Below, piece by piece: positions 18,870 through 28,755 of a stretch of DNA of 64,000 nucleotides. Within the stretch, counting starts at the first letter, position 1. Every line of letters starts with the position of its first letter. Under the pieces are notes generated by a model. It was not told where the DNA came from. It saw only the letters and a list, made by a program, of their open reading frames with translations, and ran no database searches. The DNA is from DATCHW01 sp036508135 (GTDB lineage: Bacteria; Bacteroidota; Ignavibacteria; Tepidaquicellales; Tepidaquicellaceae). The position numbers and the translations under genes were made by a program. The stretch is taken from assembly GCA_036508135.1 (NCBI GenBank), contig DATCHW010000015.1, positions 1 to 64,000 of the forward strand, read 5' to 3'.

Positions 18870-19799
18870 TTATTTAATTAACATCATTTTCCTGGTTTCT
18901 AAGAAATTGCCTGCTTCAATTCTGTAATAATAACTGCCGCTGGCAAGATTTGAGCCGTTAAATTTGACTTCATAGAATCCTGCAGTTTTGTTCTCATTTA
19001 CAGGTACGGATACTACCTGACCAAGCATGTTGAACACTGTAATTTTAACATCGGAAGCTTTAGGTATTGCAAATTTTATACTTGTAGAAGGATTGAACGG
19101 ATTAGGATAATTCTGTCCTAATTCATATTTCGTTGGAATCCCGGTTCCGAGATTTGTAATACTACTTGGATTACCAACGAATACGTCATCCAAATATACA
19201 GCAAAGCCATTATTATTAGCTGTTTGATCTGTGTTGTATAAAAAACCAATATATGCTGGCAATCCGGCAAATCCTGCTAAACTATATTGATATTGCGTCC
19301 AGGTTCCATAAACAGAGCCGTTCGGCCAATAAATTGAAGCAATCTTGTTTGTAAAGTTTGCAGGTGTTGAATCAATAAAGCTTATCCATACTTGAATACT
19401 GTCACCATAAGATGCCGAACCACCGGTAGCCCAGAATTTTAACATGTCAGTAGTTTCAATGTTTTCAATTTTCTTTGTAACTAACCATCCAGCAGCGATA
19501 TGATATCCTTGAGCTGTATCAAACCCCATATACCAGGATACACCGCAAGATTTTAAACCACTATGTGCTCTGGTCGATCCGTTTGATAGCCCTGGCATCC
19601 ATACTCCTGAATCCCTGACAGTCCAGTTTGAATAAATCGGGCTATAATATATTGGAAATGATGCTTCATTATATTTGACCCACCCTGTCGGAAGATTATT
19701 AGAATCACACGTTTCAAAGCCTTCTTGTATTTTAACTTGCGAAAATAATCCGCCGGAAAAGAACACGAGAAGTAAAAAAGTAAAAATTAGTTTTTTCAT
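18870..19799 (-). CDS. Secreted choice-of-anchor-J-like protein with T9SS sorting domain
   Basis: 309 residues. Signal peptide (MKKLIFTFLLLVFFSGGLFSQ), then a jelly-roll domain of the choice-of-anchor J type (about 24-215): EGFETCDSNNLPTGW near the start, SGLKSCGVSWYMG, WLVTKKI, and the C-terminal FAVYLDDVFVG strand. It ends with a T9SS sorting domain (QNYPNPFNPSTSIKFA to RKMMLIK). It has no known link with complex I, yet it lies between nuoB and nuoC with its own terminator, so it looks like an insertion into the nuo cluster. A role in surface binding is possible; none can be shown. Confidence 0.88.
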   Translation of the reverse strand: MKKLIFTFLLLVFFSGGLFSQVKIQEGFETCDSNNLPTGWVKYNEASFPIYYSPIYSNWTVRDSGVWMPGLSNGSTRAHSGLKSCGVSWYMGFDTAQGYHIAAGWLVTKKIENIETTDMLKFWATGGSASYGDSIQVWISFIDSTPANFTNKIASIYWPNGSVYGTWTQYQYSLAGFAGLPAYIGFLYNTDQTANNNGFAVYLDDVFVGNPSSITNLGTGIPTKYELGQNYPNPFNPSTSIKFAIPKASDVKITVFNMLGQVVSVPVNENKTAGFYEVKFNGSNLASGSYYYRIEAGNFLETRKMMLIK

Positions 19800-19958
19800 T
19801 ATTATTAGTTTTAATTTAAAAAATATACTTATTTATGAATCAAAAAATTATTTCTGTCACTTAAATAACTTACAATTACAATATAATAAATTAGAAATTA
19901 AAAATTCAAGGAAAAAATTAAGAAAATTAACAATTTAACAAAGTAATTTTATGTATAT

Positions 19959-20435
19959 TTAAACAGCCTTTTCATTTTTTTGTATCTTCTCCTGAACCTG
20001 TATAAGTGCATTCAGCAAATTATCTGGTCTGGGTGGACAACCTGCAACATATACATCTACAGGCAGGAACTGATCTATACCCTGAACAACAGAGTAAGTC
20101 CTGTACATCCCACCGCTTGAAGTGCAAGCACCCATAGCTATTACCCACTTAGGTTCCGGCATTTGGTCATAAATTTTCTTAACTACTTTTGCCATTTTGT
20201 ATGTTACGGTACCGGCTACAATCATGATATCCGACTGCCTCGGAGAAAACCTGAATACCTCACTGCCGAACCTCGAAATATCAAACCTAGGACCTGCGGC
20301 TGCCATCATTTCGATTGCACAGCATGATATACCCATTGGCATAGGCCAAAGTGAATTTTTACTACACCAATTAATCATAGCATCAAGTTTAGTTGTAAAA
20401 AATCCGTCTTTTCCAAGCTTTTCTTCTAATCCCAT
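19959..20435 (-). CDS. nuoB: NADH-quinone oxidoreductase subunit B
   Basis: 158 residues. Carries the N2 [4Fe-4S] cluster of complex I: Cys38-Cys39 (GISCCAIEM), Cys104 (MGACTSSGG) and Cys133 (VAGCPPRPDN) are all present. It overlaps the end of nuoA by 10 bp, as expected for a coupled pair. The next minus-strand gene is the T9SS protein rather than nuoC. Confidence 0.97.
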   Translation of the reverse strand: MGLEEKLGKDGFFTTKLDAMINWCSKNSLWPMPMGISCCAIEMMAAAGPRFDISRFGSEVFRFSPRQSDIMIVAGTVTYKMAKVVKKIYDQMPEPKWVIAMGACTSSGGMYRTYSVVQGIDQFLPVDVYVAGCPPRPDNLLNALIQVQEKIQKNEKAV

Positions 20436-20794
20436 TTTAGTATTCCTTTTTTATATTCATATAATAAGCCGATTATTAGTATAACGATAAAAATCATCGC
20501 TATTATTAAAGAATAAACGGTTTCTGCAGGTTTTAAGTTCAAAAAAGAGACAGCCCAGGGATATAAGAAAACCACTTCAATATCGAACACAATAAAACTT
20601 ACTGCAACCATATAATATTTAACGGAAAACTTATCACGAGCGGTTCCTACAGGTTCCATTCCACTTTCATATGTAGAAAGCTTTTCTTTATTAGGTTTTT
20701 TCGGACCTATCCAGGAGGAAGATTTTATAGCAAGAATTGCGAAAATAAGCGCAAATCCTAATACAAATATTATTGGCAGATATTGTTCAAACAT
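20426..20794 (-). CDS. nuoA: NADH-quinone oxidoreductase subunit A
   Basis: 122 residues. Small membrane subunit of complex I with three predicted transmembrane helices (about 7-25, 66-86, 92-112) and the conserved loop segment YESGMEPVGTARDKFSVKYYMVAVSFIVFDIEVVFLYPWA. First gene of the nuo series, 54 bp downstream of the acyl-CoA synthetase gene on the same strand. Confidence 0.96.
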   Translation of the reverse strand: MFEQYLPIIFVLGFALIFAILAIKSSSWIGPKKPNKEKLSTYESGMEPVGTARDKFSVKYYMVAVSFIVFDIEVVFLYPWAVSFLNLKPAETVYSLIIAMIFIVILIIGLLYEYKKGILKWD

Positions 20795-20848
20795 TTAAAT
20801 TGTTTTAATAAATATAGGTTATTTAAAAATTAATTTTAATGAAAATAA

Positions 20849-22630
20849 TTATACTTTATGATACATTTGTTCAATAAGATGTTTGTATTTTTCTTCAACA
20901 AACTTTCTCTTTATCTTTAAAGTTGGAGTAAGTTCTCCGGTTTCAATAGTAAAAGGTTTCTCAATAATACTAAATTTTCTTACTTTTTCATAAGGGGCAA
21001 GGTGCTTTTGTATTACTTCAATATCTTTTTCAATTTTTTTAAGTAAAACAGGATTTTTAGATAATGAATGAATATCATCTGTACTGATGCTAAGATTTTT
21101 TGCCAAAGATTTTAATTCTATTAGTTCAGGAACGATTAAAGCAGTCACATACATTCTTTCATTTCCGATTATTAATATCTGGTCAATATAGGGCAGCTGG
21201 ATTAACATCTCTTCAATTTGAGCAGGAGCAATATATTTCCCGCCAGATGATTTGAATAACGATTTTTTTCTGTCAGTTATTTTTAAAAATCCCTCTTTAT
21301 CAAACTCTCCGATATCCCCTGTATGTAGCCAGCCGTTAATGAGCGCATTTGCTGTTTCTTCAGGTGCGTTGTAATACCCTTTCATTACAATATCCCCTTT
21401 AACGAGAATTTCACCGTCCTCTGCAATTCGTACTTTTATTCCGTCTACAGGTTGTCCTACCGTTCCAAATTTGATATTATCAGGTCTATTGACAGATATT
21501 ACCGGGGATGTTTCAGTCATTCCATACCCTTCAATTGTTACAATGCCTATATAATAAAAAAACTCTCCCACGTCTTTATTCAAAGCTCCGCCGCCTGATA
21601 CGAAATATTTTATTCTCCCGCCTGTTTTCTCCTTTATCTTTTTATAAACAAGTCCATTTGCAAGTTTCCATTTAATCGAATATTTTTTTACTTTTCTTTC
21701 TTTTGCGAGATCAAGTGCTGATTTAAATACTTTCTTTTGAAAACCCTCAGGCATTTCTTCATAACTCCGCATTAATTTATTGTACATTTTATCGAGCAAT
21801 CTTGGAACCGTAATCACATAAGTTGGTTTGATTTCCGACATCTGTAAACCGATAGTATCAATGCTTTGAGCATAATAAATTTTTGAACCCGAGAAGAACG
21901 GAAAATAATAACCGGAAGATCTCTCGTAAATGTGCGAATATGGAAGATATGAAAGAAATATTTCTGAGTTATCTATATTTAATATTTTGAAATAAGATTT
22001 TACATTTGTGAATATATTCTTGTGTGTAAGCATCACACCTTTAGGAATTCCGGTTGTCCCCGATGTATAAATTATTGTAAGGATATCTGATTCACTAACT
22101 CTTTTATTTACATTTTCTAAAACCTCGAGCATTTTTGGTCGGGTATAGGCTGATTTATTTTCAAGAATATTTTGAAGCGAAAAAATGTTTTTTCCGTTAT
22201 GGTCTTGCCTTAACTCTGAATAAGAAATAATATATTTTAATCCGGGAAGCTCGTTTTTTACTGAAAGTAGTTTTTCAAGTTGAAGTGAATTTGAAATAAA
22301 ACAGATTTCTGTATTGGAATCTTTCAGGATATATTTAATGGATTCGGGACTAAGAGAAATATAAATAGGAACAGTAATTAACCCTGAAACATAACAGGCA
22401 ATATCTGTAATTACCCATTCATATCGGTTTTCGGAGATTATTGCCACCTTATTTTTGTTTTTCAATCCGATTTTTAAAAAATAGTCTTTTAAGTGAAATG
22501 CTTTGTTAAGAATTTCAGATCTTGTAACACCTTTGTAAGAATTGTTTTCTTTTGTGAATATGATTTCTTTATCATAGTCATTATTTCTAGTGACTTCCAT
22601 TAACAAATTTACTAGGGTCTTTTTATGCAT
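20849..22630 (-). CDS. AMP-forming long-chain acyl-CoA synthetase
   Basis: 593 residues. Activates a fatty acid with ATP and CoA. Signatures: P-loop TIIYTSGTTGIPKGVMLTH (about 185-203), LSYLPYSHIYERSSGYY, the GYGMTETSPVISVNRP core motif, the LHTGDIGEFDKEGFLKITDRKK hinge region, and the C-terminal KIKRKFVEEKY with the likely catalytic Lys region (ELTPTLKIKRK). No signal peptide, so it is cytoplasmic or membrane-associated. It is the first gene of a minus-strand series with nuoA. The 254 bp upstream separate it from the divergent M48 gene and contain no other gene. Confidence 0.93.
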   Translation of the reverse strand: MHKKTLVNLLMEVTRNNDYDKEIIFTKENNSYKGVTRSEILNKAFHLKDYFLKIGLKNKNKVAIISENRYEWVITDIACYVSGLITVPIYISLSPESIKYILKDSNTEICFISNSLQLEKLLSVKNELPGLKYIISYSELRQDHNGKNIFSLQNILENKSAYTRPKMLEVLENVNKRVSESDILTIIYTSGTTGIPKGVMLTHKNIFTNVKSYFKILNIDNSEIFLSYLPYSHIYERSSGYYFPFFSGSKIYYAQSIDTIGLQMSEIKPTYVITVPRLLDKMYNKLMRSYEEMPEGFQKKVFKSALDLAKERKVKKYSIKWKLANGLVYKKIKEKTGGRIKYFVSGGGALNKDVGEFFYYIGIVTIEGYGMTETSPVISVNRPDNIKFGTVGQPVDGIKVRIAEDGEILVKGDIVMKGYYNAPEETANALINGWLHTGDIGEFDKEGFLKITDRKKSLFKSSGGKYIAPAQIEEMLIQLPYIDQILIIGNERMYVTALIVPELIELKSLAKNLSISTDDIHSLSKNPVLLKKIEKDIEVIQKHLAPYEKVRKFSIIEKPFTIETGELTPTLKIKRKFVEEKYKHLIEQMYHKV

Positions 22631-22884
22631 AATCTGAATCTAAAAAAATTCTACACCTTAAAATTATTAAACTTTAATTTATAGAATTTTATTTCTTTTT
22701 AATATAATAAAAAACTTTCCCCTTAAAAAAACGAGTAACATCATATAATTTATGTATATTAATATGTAGTTTGATATTTTACTTTATTTTTAGGAAATTT
22801 AAATGAATTCATGATTCGGGAAGAATAAACTGTAAATTAATATATAGTATTAATTCATATTTTTTAAAAATTAAATTTACAAAA

Positions 22885-23658
22885 ATGAAATACCTAAAAA
22901 CTTTTTTATTAATCTTCATAATCTCAATTCCAATCAGCAGGAGTACATATGCTCAGCTCGATTCTATAATCAATATGGTTCTGGAGCAAAGCAGCACTCT
23001 TGGACCGATATTAGCAAATTTAACATTGCTCTCCGATGAAGATGAAATGAATTATGGAGACAGAATAGCCGAGGATTTCAATAAGAACGTTTCAATTGTA
23101 ACAACAGGTCAAGCCAGAGTTGAGAAAGCCGGAGGGTCAATGATTAAGTATGTTGATAGAAATATCATCAAATATAAATTCCGCGTTATCGAAACTGATG
23201 AAATAAACGCATTTGCAATTGCCGGTGGTAATGTATATGTAACTACTGCTCTGCTCGATTTTGTTGACAACGAAGATCAACTCGCATTTGTAATCGGACA
23301 CGAGATCGGACATGTTGACCGGAAGCACTCTGCAATTATGGTACAGGGGTTAGCTTTGGCATATTCGCTTGGCGGCAGTGAAGCAGAAATGATTGCAGGG
23401 ATTGCCTACAATATTCTATCTACTCCCTTTACAAAGTATCAAGAGTATGATGCAGATCAAGCAGGTGCCTATTTCTCAAAAAAAGCAGGTTATGATCCAT
23501 ATGCATCATTAAAATTTTTCGATAAACTTTCAGTTAAAATGGAAGAAGAACAGCAAAGGAATAACAGTACAAATATAGATTATATAATGAGAAGTCATCC
23601 CTGGTCAAAAGACAGAGCAACAAGAATAAAAACCTATATCGATACGAGTCTAAAATAA
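22885..23658 (+). CDS. Exported M48 family metallopeptidase
   Basis: 257 residues. Signal peptide (MKYLKTFLLIFIISIPISRSTYAQ). Zinc motif HEIGH at 139-143 (VIGHEIGHVDRKHS) and AFAIAGGNVYVTTALLDFV in front, as in the BepA/LoiP-type group of periplasmic M48 proteases that act on outer-membrane proteins. The third-ligand motif, usually ExxxD as in EADxxG, reads YDADQAG, with Asp189 at the usual Glu position. Asp can bind zinc, so activity is not excluded. The next gene is a lipoprotein 11 bp downstream. Confidence 0.9.
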   Translation: MKYLKTFLLIFIISIPISRSTYAQLDSIINMVLEQSSTLGPILANLTLLSDEDEMNYGDRIAEDFNKNVSIVTTGQARVEKAGGSMIKYVDRNIIKYKFRVIETDEINAFAIAGGNVYVTTALLDFVDNEDQLAFVIGHEIGHVDRKHSAIMVQGLALAYSLGGSEAEMIAGIAYNILSTPFTKYQEYDADQAGAYFSKKAGYDPYASLKFFDKLSVKMEEEQQRNNSTNIDYIMRSHPWSKDRATRIKTYIDTSLK

Positions 23659-23669
23659 ATGATAATAAT

Positions 23670-24158
23670 TTGCGATATTTTACACATTCGTTTTTTGTTT
23701 TATTGATAATATTCTTTTATTCCGGATGTTCATACTGGAAGTTATTGTCTTTCAAACCACCGGAATTAAAAAGTATAAGCAAAGTCACTTTAAAAAGAGC
23801 GACTCTCAGCCATGCTTATCTGCTTGTTACTGTTGAAGTTACTAATCGGAATGATTTTAACACTATATTAAAATCAGCAGATTATAATATTTTTCTTGAT
23901 GGAACATATCTCGGAAAAGGGAATAACGACAGCGTTCAGATTATATCGAAAAATTCAGATTCGAAGTTGAATTTTCCGGTTTCTATCAGTTTATTTGATG
24001 CCCTGCGAAACGGATTAAATTTTTTAAACCTTATTGGAGGTAACCAATCCCTTACTTATAAAGCACAGGGGAAAGCAAAAGTTCAAGTGGAGGGTATAAA
24101 TAATGAATTCGAAATTCCGTTTAGCATAGAAAATAAAGTTAATACAATTCAAGAATAA
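23670..24158 (+). CDS. LEA type 2-like lipoprotein
   Basis: 162 residues from a TTG start; the nearby ATG at 23659 is in another frame. The signal sequence RYFTHSFFVLLIIFFYSGC ends in a lipobox (YSGC). The mature part has the pattern of LEA-2/WHy domains: VTLKRATLSHAYLLVTVEVTNRNDF, SADYNIFLDGTYLGKG and FPVSISLFDAL. Such domains are common in small envelope lipoproteins of Bacteroidota and their function is poorly known. It follows the M48 gene by 11 bp and precedes the FHA-ABC gene by 28 bp, so the three may be one transcription unit. Confidence 0.75.
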   Translation: MRYFTHSFFVLLIIFFYSGCSYWKLLSFKPPELKSISKVTLKRATLSHAYLLVTVEVTNRNDFNTILKSADYNIFLDGTYLGKGNNDSVQIISKNSDSKLNFPVSISLFDALRNGLNFLNLIGGNQSLTYKAQGKAKVQVEGINNEFEIPFSIENKVNTIQE

Positions 24159-24186
24159 AATGTTTTTAAAAAGTAATGTTTGAATT

Positions 24187-26811
24187 ATGAAATTATTAAT
24201 GGTAGGAAGGTCTCCGGAAAATGACATTTGCCTTAATGATGTTTCTGTTTCGAGAAAGCATTTGAAGATTGCTGTAGATGATAAAGTATTGATTGAAGAT
24301 CTTGGTTCCGTGAATGGTACTTTTGTAAACGGAAAACCGGTAAAATTTGCATATATCACTCCACAGGATACAGTCCGGCTTGGTAATGTTACATTAAATA
24401 CCGCTCAGCTTTTCGTTCCGCAGAATACAAGTACAACAGAAAAAAAAATCGATAAGACAATTTACTCAAACGAAAAAAATGTACCCCAGACTTTAAAAAC
24501 CATATCCGTTGGTAGAGCTGCTGATAATGATATAGTATTAGGTGATACACAAATTTCCGCACACCATGCAAATTTTTATATCGATGGCAATAATATTATT
24601 CTTGAGGATAAAAATAGTACTAATGGCACTTTCATTAATAAGAGAAGAGTAACAAGAAGTAATGTAACATTAAGTGATACTATTTATTTCGGTAATTTTA
24701 AATTTTCACTTGAAGCATATAAAAATCTTCTCGAAGGTAAAGCAAAAATAAGTGAACAGGATAAACCTATTAAAATAAAAGAAGGCATTAACAGGATAGG
24801 CAGAGCAGATGATAATGATATAGTTATAAAGCATCCTATGATATCTTCACATCATGCGATTATAAGGAAAAGTAATGAGATTCTTGAAATTGAAGACATA
24901 AATTCTTTAAACGGAGTTTTTATTAACGGGAAAAAAGTTACTAAGAGCAGAATAACTTATGATGATGTGATAAACTTAGGAATTTATCCTCTGCGACTTA
25001 GCGAACAAAAAATAATCCGGGCTTATGAATCTGACAACCGGATTGACCTTGTAAATTTAAGCTTTGCAGTAAATGATAAAGGAAATCAAAAAGTTATTAT
25101 TAATGATATTTCCTTAACTATCTATCCTACTGAATTTGTCGGGTTGATTGGTCCTTCCGGGTCAGGAAAAACAACTCTTCTAAATCTTATGAATGGATAT
25201 TCGATGCCAACTACAGGAGAAGTAATTGTAAATTCTTTTAATCTCCATAGAAATCAGAATCTCTTCAGAGGAATGATTGGTTTTGTTCCACAGGATGATA
25301 TTATTCACAGAGAACTCACGGTTTTTGAAAGTTTATATTTTTCGGCAAAGTTACGCCTACCTTCGGATTCTTCCGAAAAAGAAATAGAAGACAGAGTGAA
25401 TGATATTATAGAAAAACTTGAACTCACCCGGGCGAAGAATGTTATTATCGGTTCTCCTGAAAAAAGGGGTATAAGCGGAGGTCAGCGGAAAAGAGTAAAT
25501 CTTGCACAGGAGTTAATTACGCAGCCGACAATTCTTTTTATGGATGAACCAACAAGCGGATTAGACCCCCGTTCCGATAACAAAATTATGAGGCTTCTTC
25601 GCTCACTTGCAAATGAAGGCAGGATTGTGATACTTACAACTCACCATATCTCCACAGAAAATTTTAAACTATTTGATAATATTGTATTGCTTTCAAAAGG
25701 AGGCAAAGTTGCTTTTTATGGTCCTTCATATCCTGATTCTCTTCAGTATTTTAACGTGGATGACCCTAAAGAAATCTTTGACGAAATAGAAACAAAAGCT
25801 GAAAAGAGCGACCCTTCGGCAGAATATAAACAAAGTAATTATTTCGAGGAATTTGTTTCGAAAAGAAAACTTACAACAGATAATAGATACAAATCTTCTT
25901 CGGAGCAACTAAAGAAAAGTAAAGTTTCAAGTGTGAGGCAATTATTTATTTTCCTGAAAAGACTTATCAGAATTAAAATATCTGATAAAGCGAATACTAT
26001 GATTTTACTTCTTCAATCTCCTATACTCGCATTTCTTATAGCTTTGACCTTAAATCTTCCAAAGAATATGCGGATGGATACTGATTTCCTGAATCCGCTT
26101 AATATTATGGTTATTACAGCGGTATTTTTCGGGATAATCAATACTTCTCGCGAAATTGTTTCAGAGCGGGCAATATATATGCGGGAACGTAAAGTATTTT
26201 TAAAAATCCCGCCTTATTTATTTTCTAAGTTTGCTCTGCTATCTTTTATAAGTTTCGTGCAATCGTTTTTCCTTGTAGTTATTATTCATTCACTATGTGA
26301 CCTGCATTATAACATTGTCAATATGATTATGATCGTTTTCCTAACTTCAGTTGTGAGTATGTGTTTCGGACTTTTCATTTCATCAGTTGCAAAATCTCCT
26401 GACTCAGCTATATCTCTTTCAATATTCGCACTTATACCACAGATAATTTACGCAGGAGCTGTCGTTCCACTGGGAAAAATGAACAGTGCGGTGAAAATAA
26501 TTTCTAATTTTTGTATTACAAGATGGTCTTTTGAATCATTGTTAATAAAAGAAGCACGTGTAAGACCTGATTTTCTTTGGATTCAAAGCGATACAACAAA
26601 AATGCCTCCGAAACTAGATTCAATTTATATCAGTATGACAGATTATCTGAGAGGAACGGATATTGAGGGAGTAAGTCACGACTTCAAAGAAACCCGTTAT
26701 ATGCTTGAGAATGCGAGTTTTAATTTTAACATGATTATGCTTGCAGCCTGGGGAGTTTTTTTCCTGCTCCTTGTAGTAGTTTTATTAAAAATGAGAGACA
26801 GAATTAAATAA
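24187..26811 (+). CDS. Triple-FHA ABC transporter, ATPase and permease in one chain
   Basis: 874 residues. Three forkhead-associated domains in a row (about 1-75, 103-178, 196-272), each with the GR...S..H...NGTF-type pattern (GRSPENDICLN/VSRKH/SVNGTFVNG; GRAADNDIVLG/SAHH/STNGTFIN; GRADDNDIVI/SSHH/SLNGVFING). An ABCG-like ATPase domain follows (Walker A GPSGSGKTT 322-330, signature ISGGQRKR 429-436, Walker B ILFMDEPTSGLD 449-460), then an ABC-2 type permease with about six transmembrane helices (610-874). FHA domains bind phosphothreonine, so control by the Ser/Thr kinase encoded 8 bp downstream is the natural inference. The transported substrate is unknown. Confidence 0.92.
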   Translation: MKLLMVGRSPENDICLNDVSVSRKHLKIAVDDKVLIEDLGSVNGTFVNGKPVKFAYITPQDTVRLGNVTLNTAQLFVPQNTSTTEKKIDKTIYSNEKNVPQTLKTISVGRAADNDIVLGDTQISAHHANFYIDGNNIILEDKNSTNGTFINKRRVTRSNVTLSDTIYFGNFKFSLEAYKNLLEGKAKISEQDKPIKIKEGINRIGRADDNDIVIKHPMISSHHAIIRKSNEILEIEDINSLNGVFINGKKVTKSRITYDDVINLGIYPLRLSEQKIIRAYESDNRIDLVNLSFAVNDKGNQKVIINDISLTIYPTEFVGLIGPSGSGKTTLLNLMNGYSMPTTGEVIVNSFNLHRNQNLFRGMIGFVPQDDIIHRELTVFESLYFSAKLRLPSDSSEKEIEDRVNDIIEKLELTRAKNVIIGSPEKRGISGGQRKRVNLAQELITQPTILFMDEPTSGLDPRSDNKIMRLLRSLANEGRIVILTTHHISTENFKLFDNIVLLSKGGKVAFYGPSYPDSLQYFNVDDPKEIFDEIETKAEKSDPSAEYKQSNYFEEFVSKRKLTTDNRYKSSSEQLKKSKVSSVRQLFIFLKRLIRIKISDKANTMILLLQSPILAFLIALTLNLPKNMRMDTDFLNPLNIMVITAVFFGIINTSREIVSERAIYMRERKVFLKIPPYLFSKFALLSFISFVQSFFLVVIIHSLCDLHYNIVNMIMIVFLTSVVSMCFGLFISSVAKSPDSAISLSIFALIPQIIYAGAVVPLGKMNSAVKIISNFCITRWSFESLLIKEARVRPDFLWIQSDTTKMPPKLDSIYISMTDYLRGTDIEGVSHDFKETRYMLENASFNFNMIMLAAWGVFFLLLVVVLLKMRDRIK

Positions 26812-26819
26812 ATAATAAA

Positions 26820-28559
26820 ATGGATAATTTAAAATTCCTTAATTACAGAGTAATTAGTTTAATCGGTGAAGGCGGAATGGGTAAAGTTTACCTTGCCGAA
26901 GATGAGATGCTGGATAAAAGAGTTGCATTAAAAGTACTAAATCTTGAACTTTCTCAGGAACCTCAATTCATAGATAGGTTCAAGCAGGAAGCAAAGATAC
27001 AATCAATATTAGTTCACCCGCATATAATTACGCTTCATAATCTGCTTGTTGATAATAACAGGTATTTTATAGTAATGGAGTATGCGGAAGGAATTACACT
27101 AAAGGAATTAATACAAAAAACAGGTCCTGTTAATGAAAGCAGAGCGTTAAAGATTTTTGCTCAAACACTTGATGCTGTCGGCTATGCCCACAGTAGAAAC
27201 ATTATCCACAGAGATATAAAGCCAAGTAATATTATGGTTTCCCTGAATGACGATGTAAAGATTATGGATTTTGGAATTGCTAAGCTTCTTGGTGAAAGAA
27301 GCTTGACCGGCACCGGTGCAAAAGTAGGTACACTTTATTATATGTCTCCCGAACAGATTGAAAGACCTAAAGATATTGATTATAAAACCGATTTATACTC
27401 TCTCGGAATTGTACTATTTGAAATGGTGACGGGAAATTTACCTTTCAATATTGATACAGAAAGTGACTTCAAATTAATGAACGAGATTGTTAATGCCCCG
27501 CTTCCCGACCCGAGAAAATATTATCCACACATTTCAGATAAAACTATAGAGTTAATTAGTACTCTTACTCAGAAAGATAAAAACTTACGATTTGCAAATT
27601 GTGCTCAGACTTTAAATTTCGTTAAATATGGAAAGACAATTGATGATAGAATATTTAAACAGGAAGCATCTGTTCCTGCGGAAGAGAAGACTGCATTAAC
27701 ACCTCCTCCTATCACCCCTCCAGAGAAGACACAGATAGCACCAAATTTTGAAGCTCAGAAAATGGTATATCAGAAACCATTAGCGAAGCAACCGGTAACA
27801 AACCCTAACACTCCGCTCCAGCAGTCAATTCCGGATCACAAAATATTACAGAAGCCATTAGATTCCCAAAATATTTCAAACATTCCTGTAGCTAATAAAT
27901 CAAAAGGTTCTAAATCTGTTGTATTTATTATCATCGGAGCGTTATTATTTATTGTTATCGTTGCAGCTATTATTAAGTTCGTTATTTTCGCTGATGGTGA
28001 AAAACCTATCGAGTCAAAAACCATTTCTGTCAATCCTGTAGCACCGGATTCAATTAAAATAAAAGAATCCTTAAAAACATATCTTATAAATTTATATTCA
28101 AAGAAAGATGTTAATGAATCCCTTGTTAACAAGGATGTTAAATTTGAATTTAATTACACACAAACGGATAAATTTGATGCCGAGAAATATAATCCTTATT
28201 CAAGTGTATATAAAACCGGTAATGATATACTTCTGTTTAGTAATTTCAATTTTATATCTTTTCTTGAAAACAAATTTTCGGGTTCTTATGAATTGAAAAA
28301 TGATGAATGGGATATAAATGCAAAAATTTCCGGCAGTTTTGCTAACGATAAAGTTTCTATATTAGAGATTAACTATATCTCTGTTTTATATAGTGGTGTA
28401 GTACCGGACGAAATAAATTCAACAATAGAAAAAAATACTTCCCTGAAGAATGTTAAACCAAAACCAAACGTAAATAAAACGACGAAAACAACCACTATTG
28501 AAAAACCGAAAGTGAATCCTGATAATGGCAATAAACCTAAAGTAAGGGATCCGCACTGA
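26820..28559 (+). CDS. Transmembrane Ser/Thr protein kinase
   Basis: 579 residues. The kinase domain (about 8-275) is complete: glycine loop GEGGMGKV, Lys38 (ALKVL), HRDIKPSN (130-137), DFG (150-152) and MSPEQ. A Pro-rich linker (about 285-355) leads to one transmembrane helix (VVFIIIGALLFIVIVAAIIKFV, about 366-387), and an outer domain of ~120 residues with a basic Lys/Asn/Thr-rich tail. The outer part contains LKTYLINLYSKKD and resembles small NTF2-like sensors only vaguely. It is downstream of the FHA-ABC gene by 8 bp and probably cotranscribed; the transporter's FHA domains are the likely phospho-targets or readers. Confidence 0.93.
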   Translation: MDNLKFLNYRVISLIGEGGMGKVYLAEDEMLDKRVALKVLNLELSQEPQFIDRFKQEAKIQSILVHPHIITLHNLLVDNNRYFIVMEYAEGITLKELIQKTGPVNESRALKIFAQTLDAVGYAHSRNIIHRDIKPSNIMVSLNDDVKIMDFGIAKLLGERSLTGTGAKVGTLYYMSPEQIERPKDIDYKTDLYSLGIVLFEMVTGNLPFNIDTESDFKLMNEIVNAPLPDPRKYYPHISDKTIELISTLTQKDKNLRFANCAQTLNFVKYGKTIDDRIFKQEASVPAEEKTALTPPPITPPEKTQIAPNFEAQKMVYQKPLAKQPVTNPNTPLQQSIPDHKILQKPLDSQNISNIPVANKSKGSKSVVFIIIGALLFIVIVAAIIKFVIFADGEKPIESKTISVNPVAPDSIKIKESLKTYLINLYSKKDVNESLVNKDVKFEFNYTQTDKFDAEKYNPYSSVYKTGNDILLFSNFNFISFLENKFSGSYELKNDEWDINAKISGSFANDKVSILEINYISVLYSGVVPDEINSTIEKNTSLKNVKPKPNVNKTTKTTTIEKPKVNPDNGNKPKVRDPH

Positions 28560-28567
28560 TTTTTATC

Positions 28568-28596
28568 TCACCCGATAACTTTAGGTTATCGGGTGA
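28568..28596 (+). terminator. Strong hairpin after the kinase gene
   Basis: TCACCCGATAAC and GTTATCGGGTGA form a perfect 12-bp stem with a 5-nt loop 8 bp after the kinase stop. Only a short T-run follows, so it may be a terminator or a message-stabilising hairpin. Confidence 0.6.
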
Positions 28597-28755
28597 TTTG
28601 CATTTCAATCCTACCGGAGATATTTAAAATAGAAATGTTATTTTTTATAAATTTATTGAATTTATCATTTTGAAGCTGAAAATTTATATTATACTTCATT
28701 TTTATATAATATTTTCTTAATTTAAAAAGATATTTAAAAATTTAATTCGTTTATT

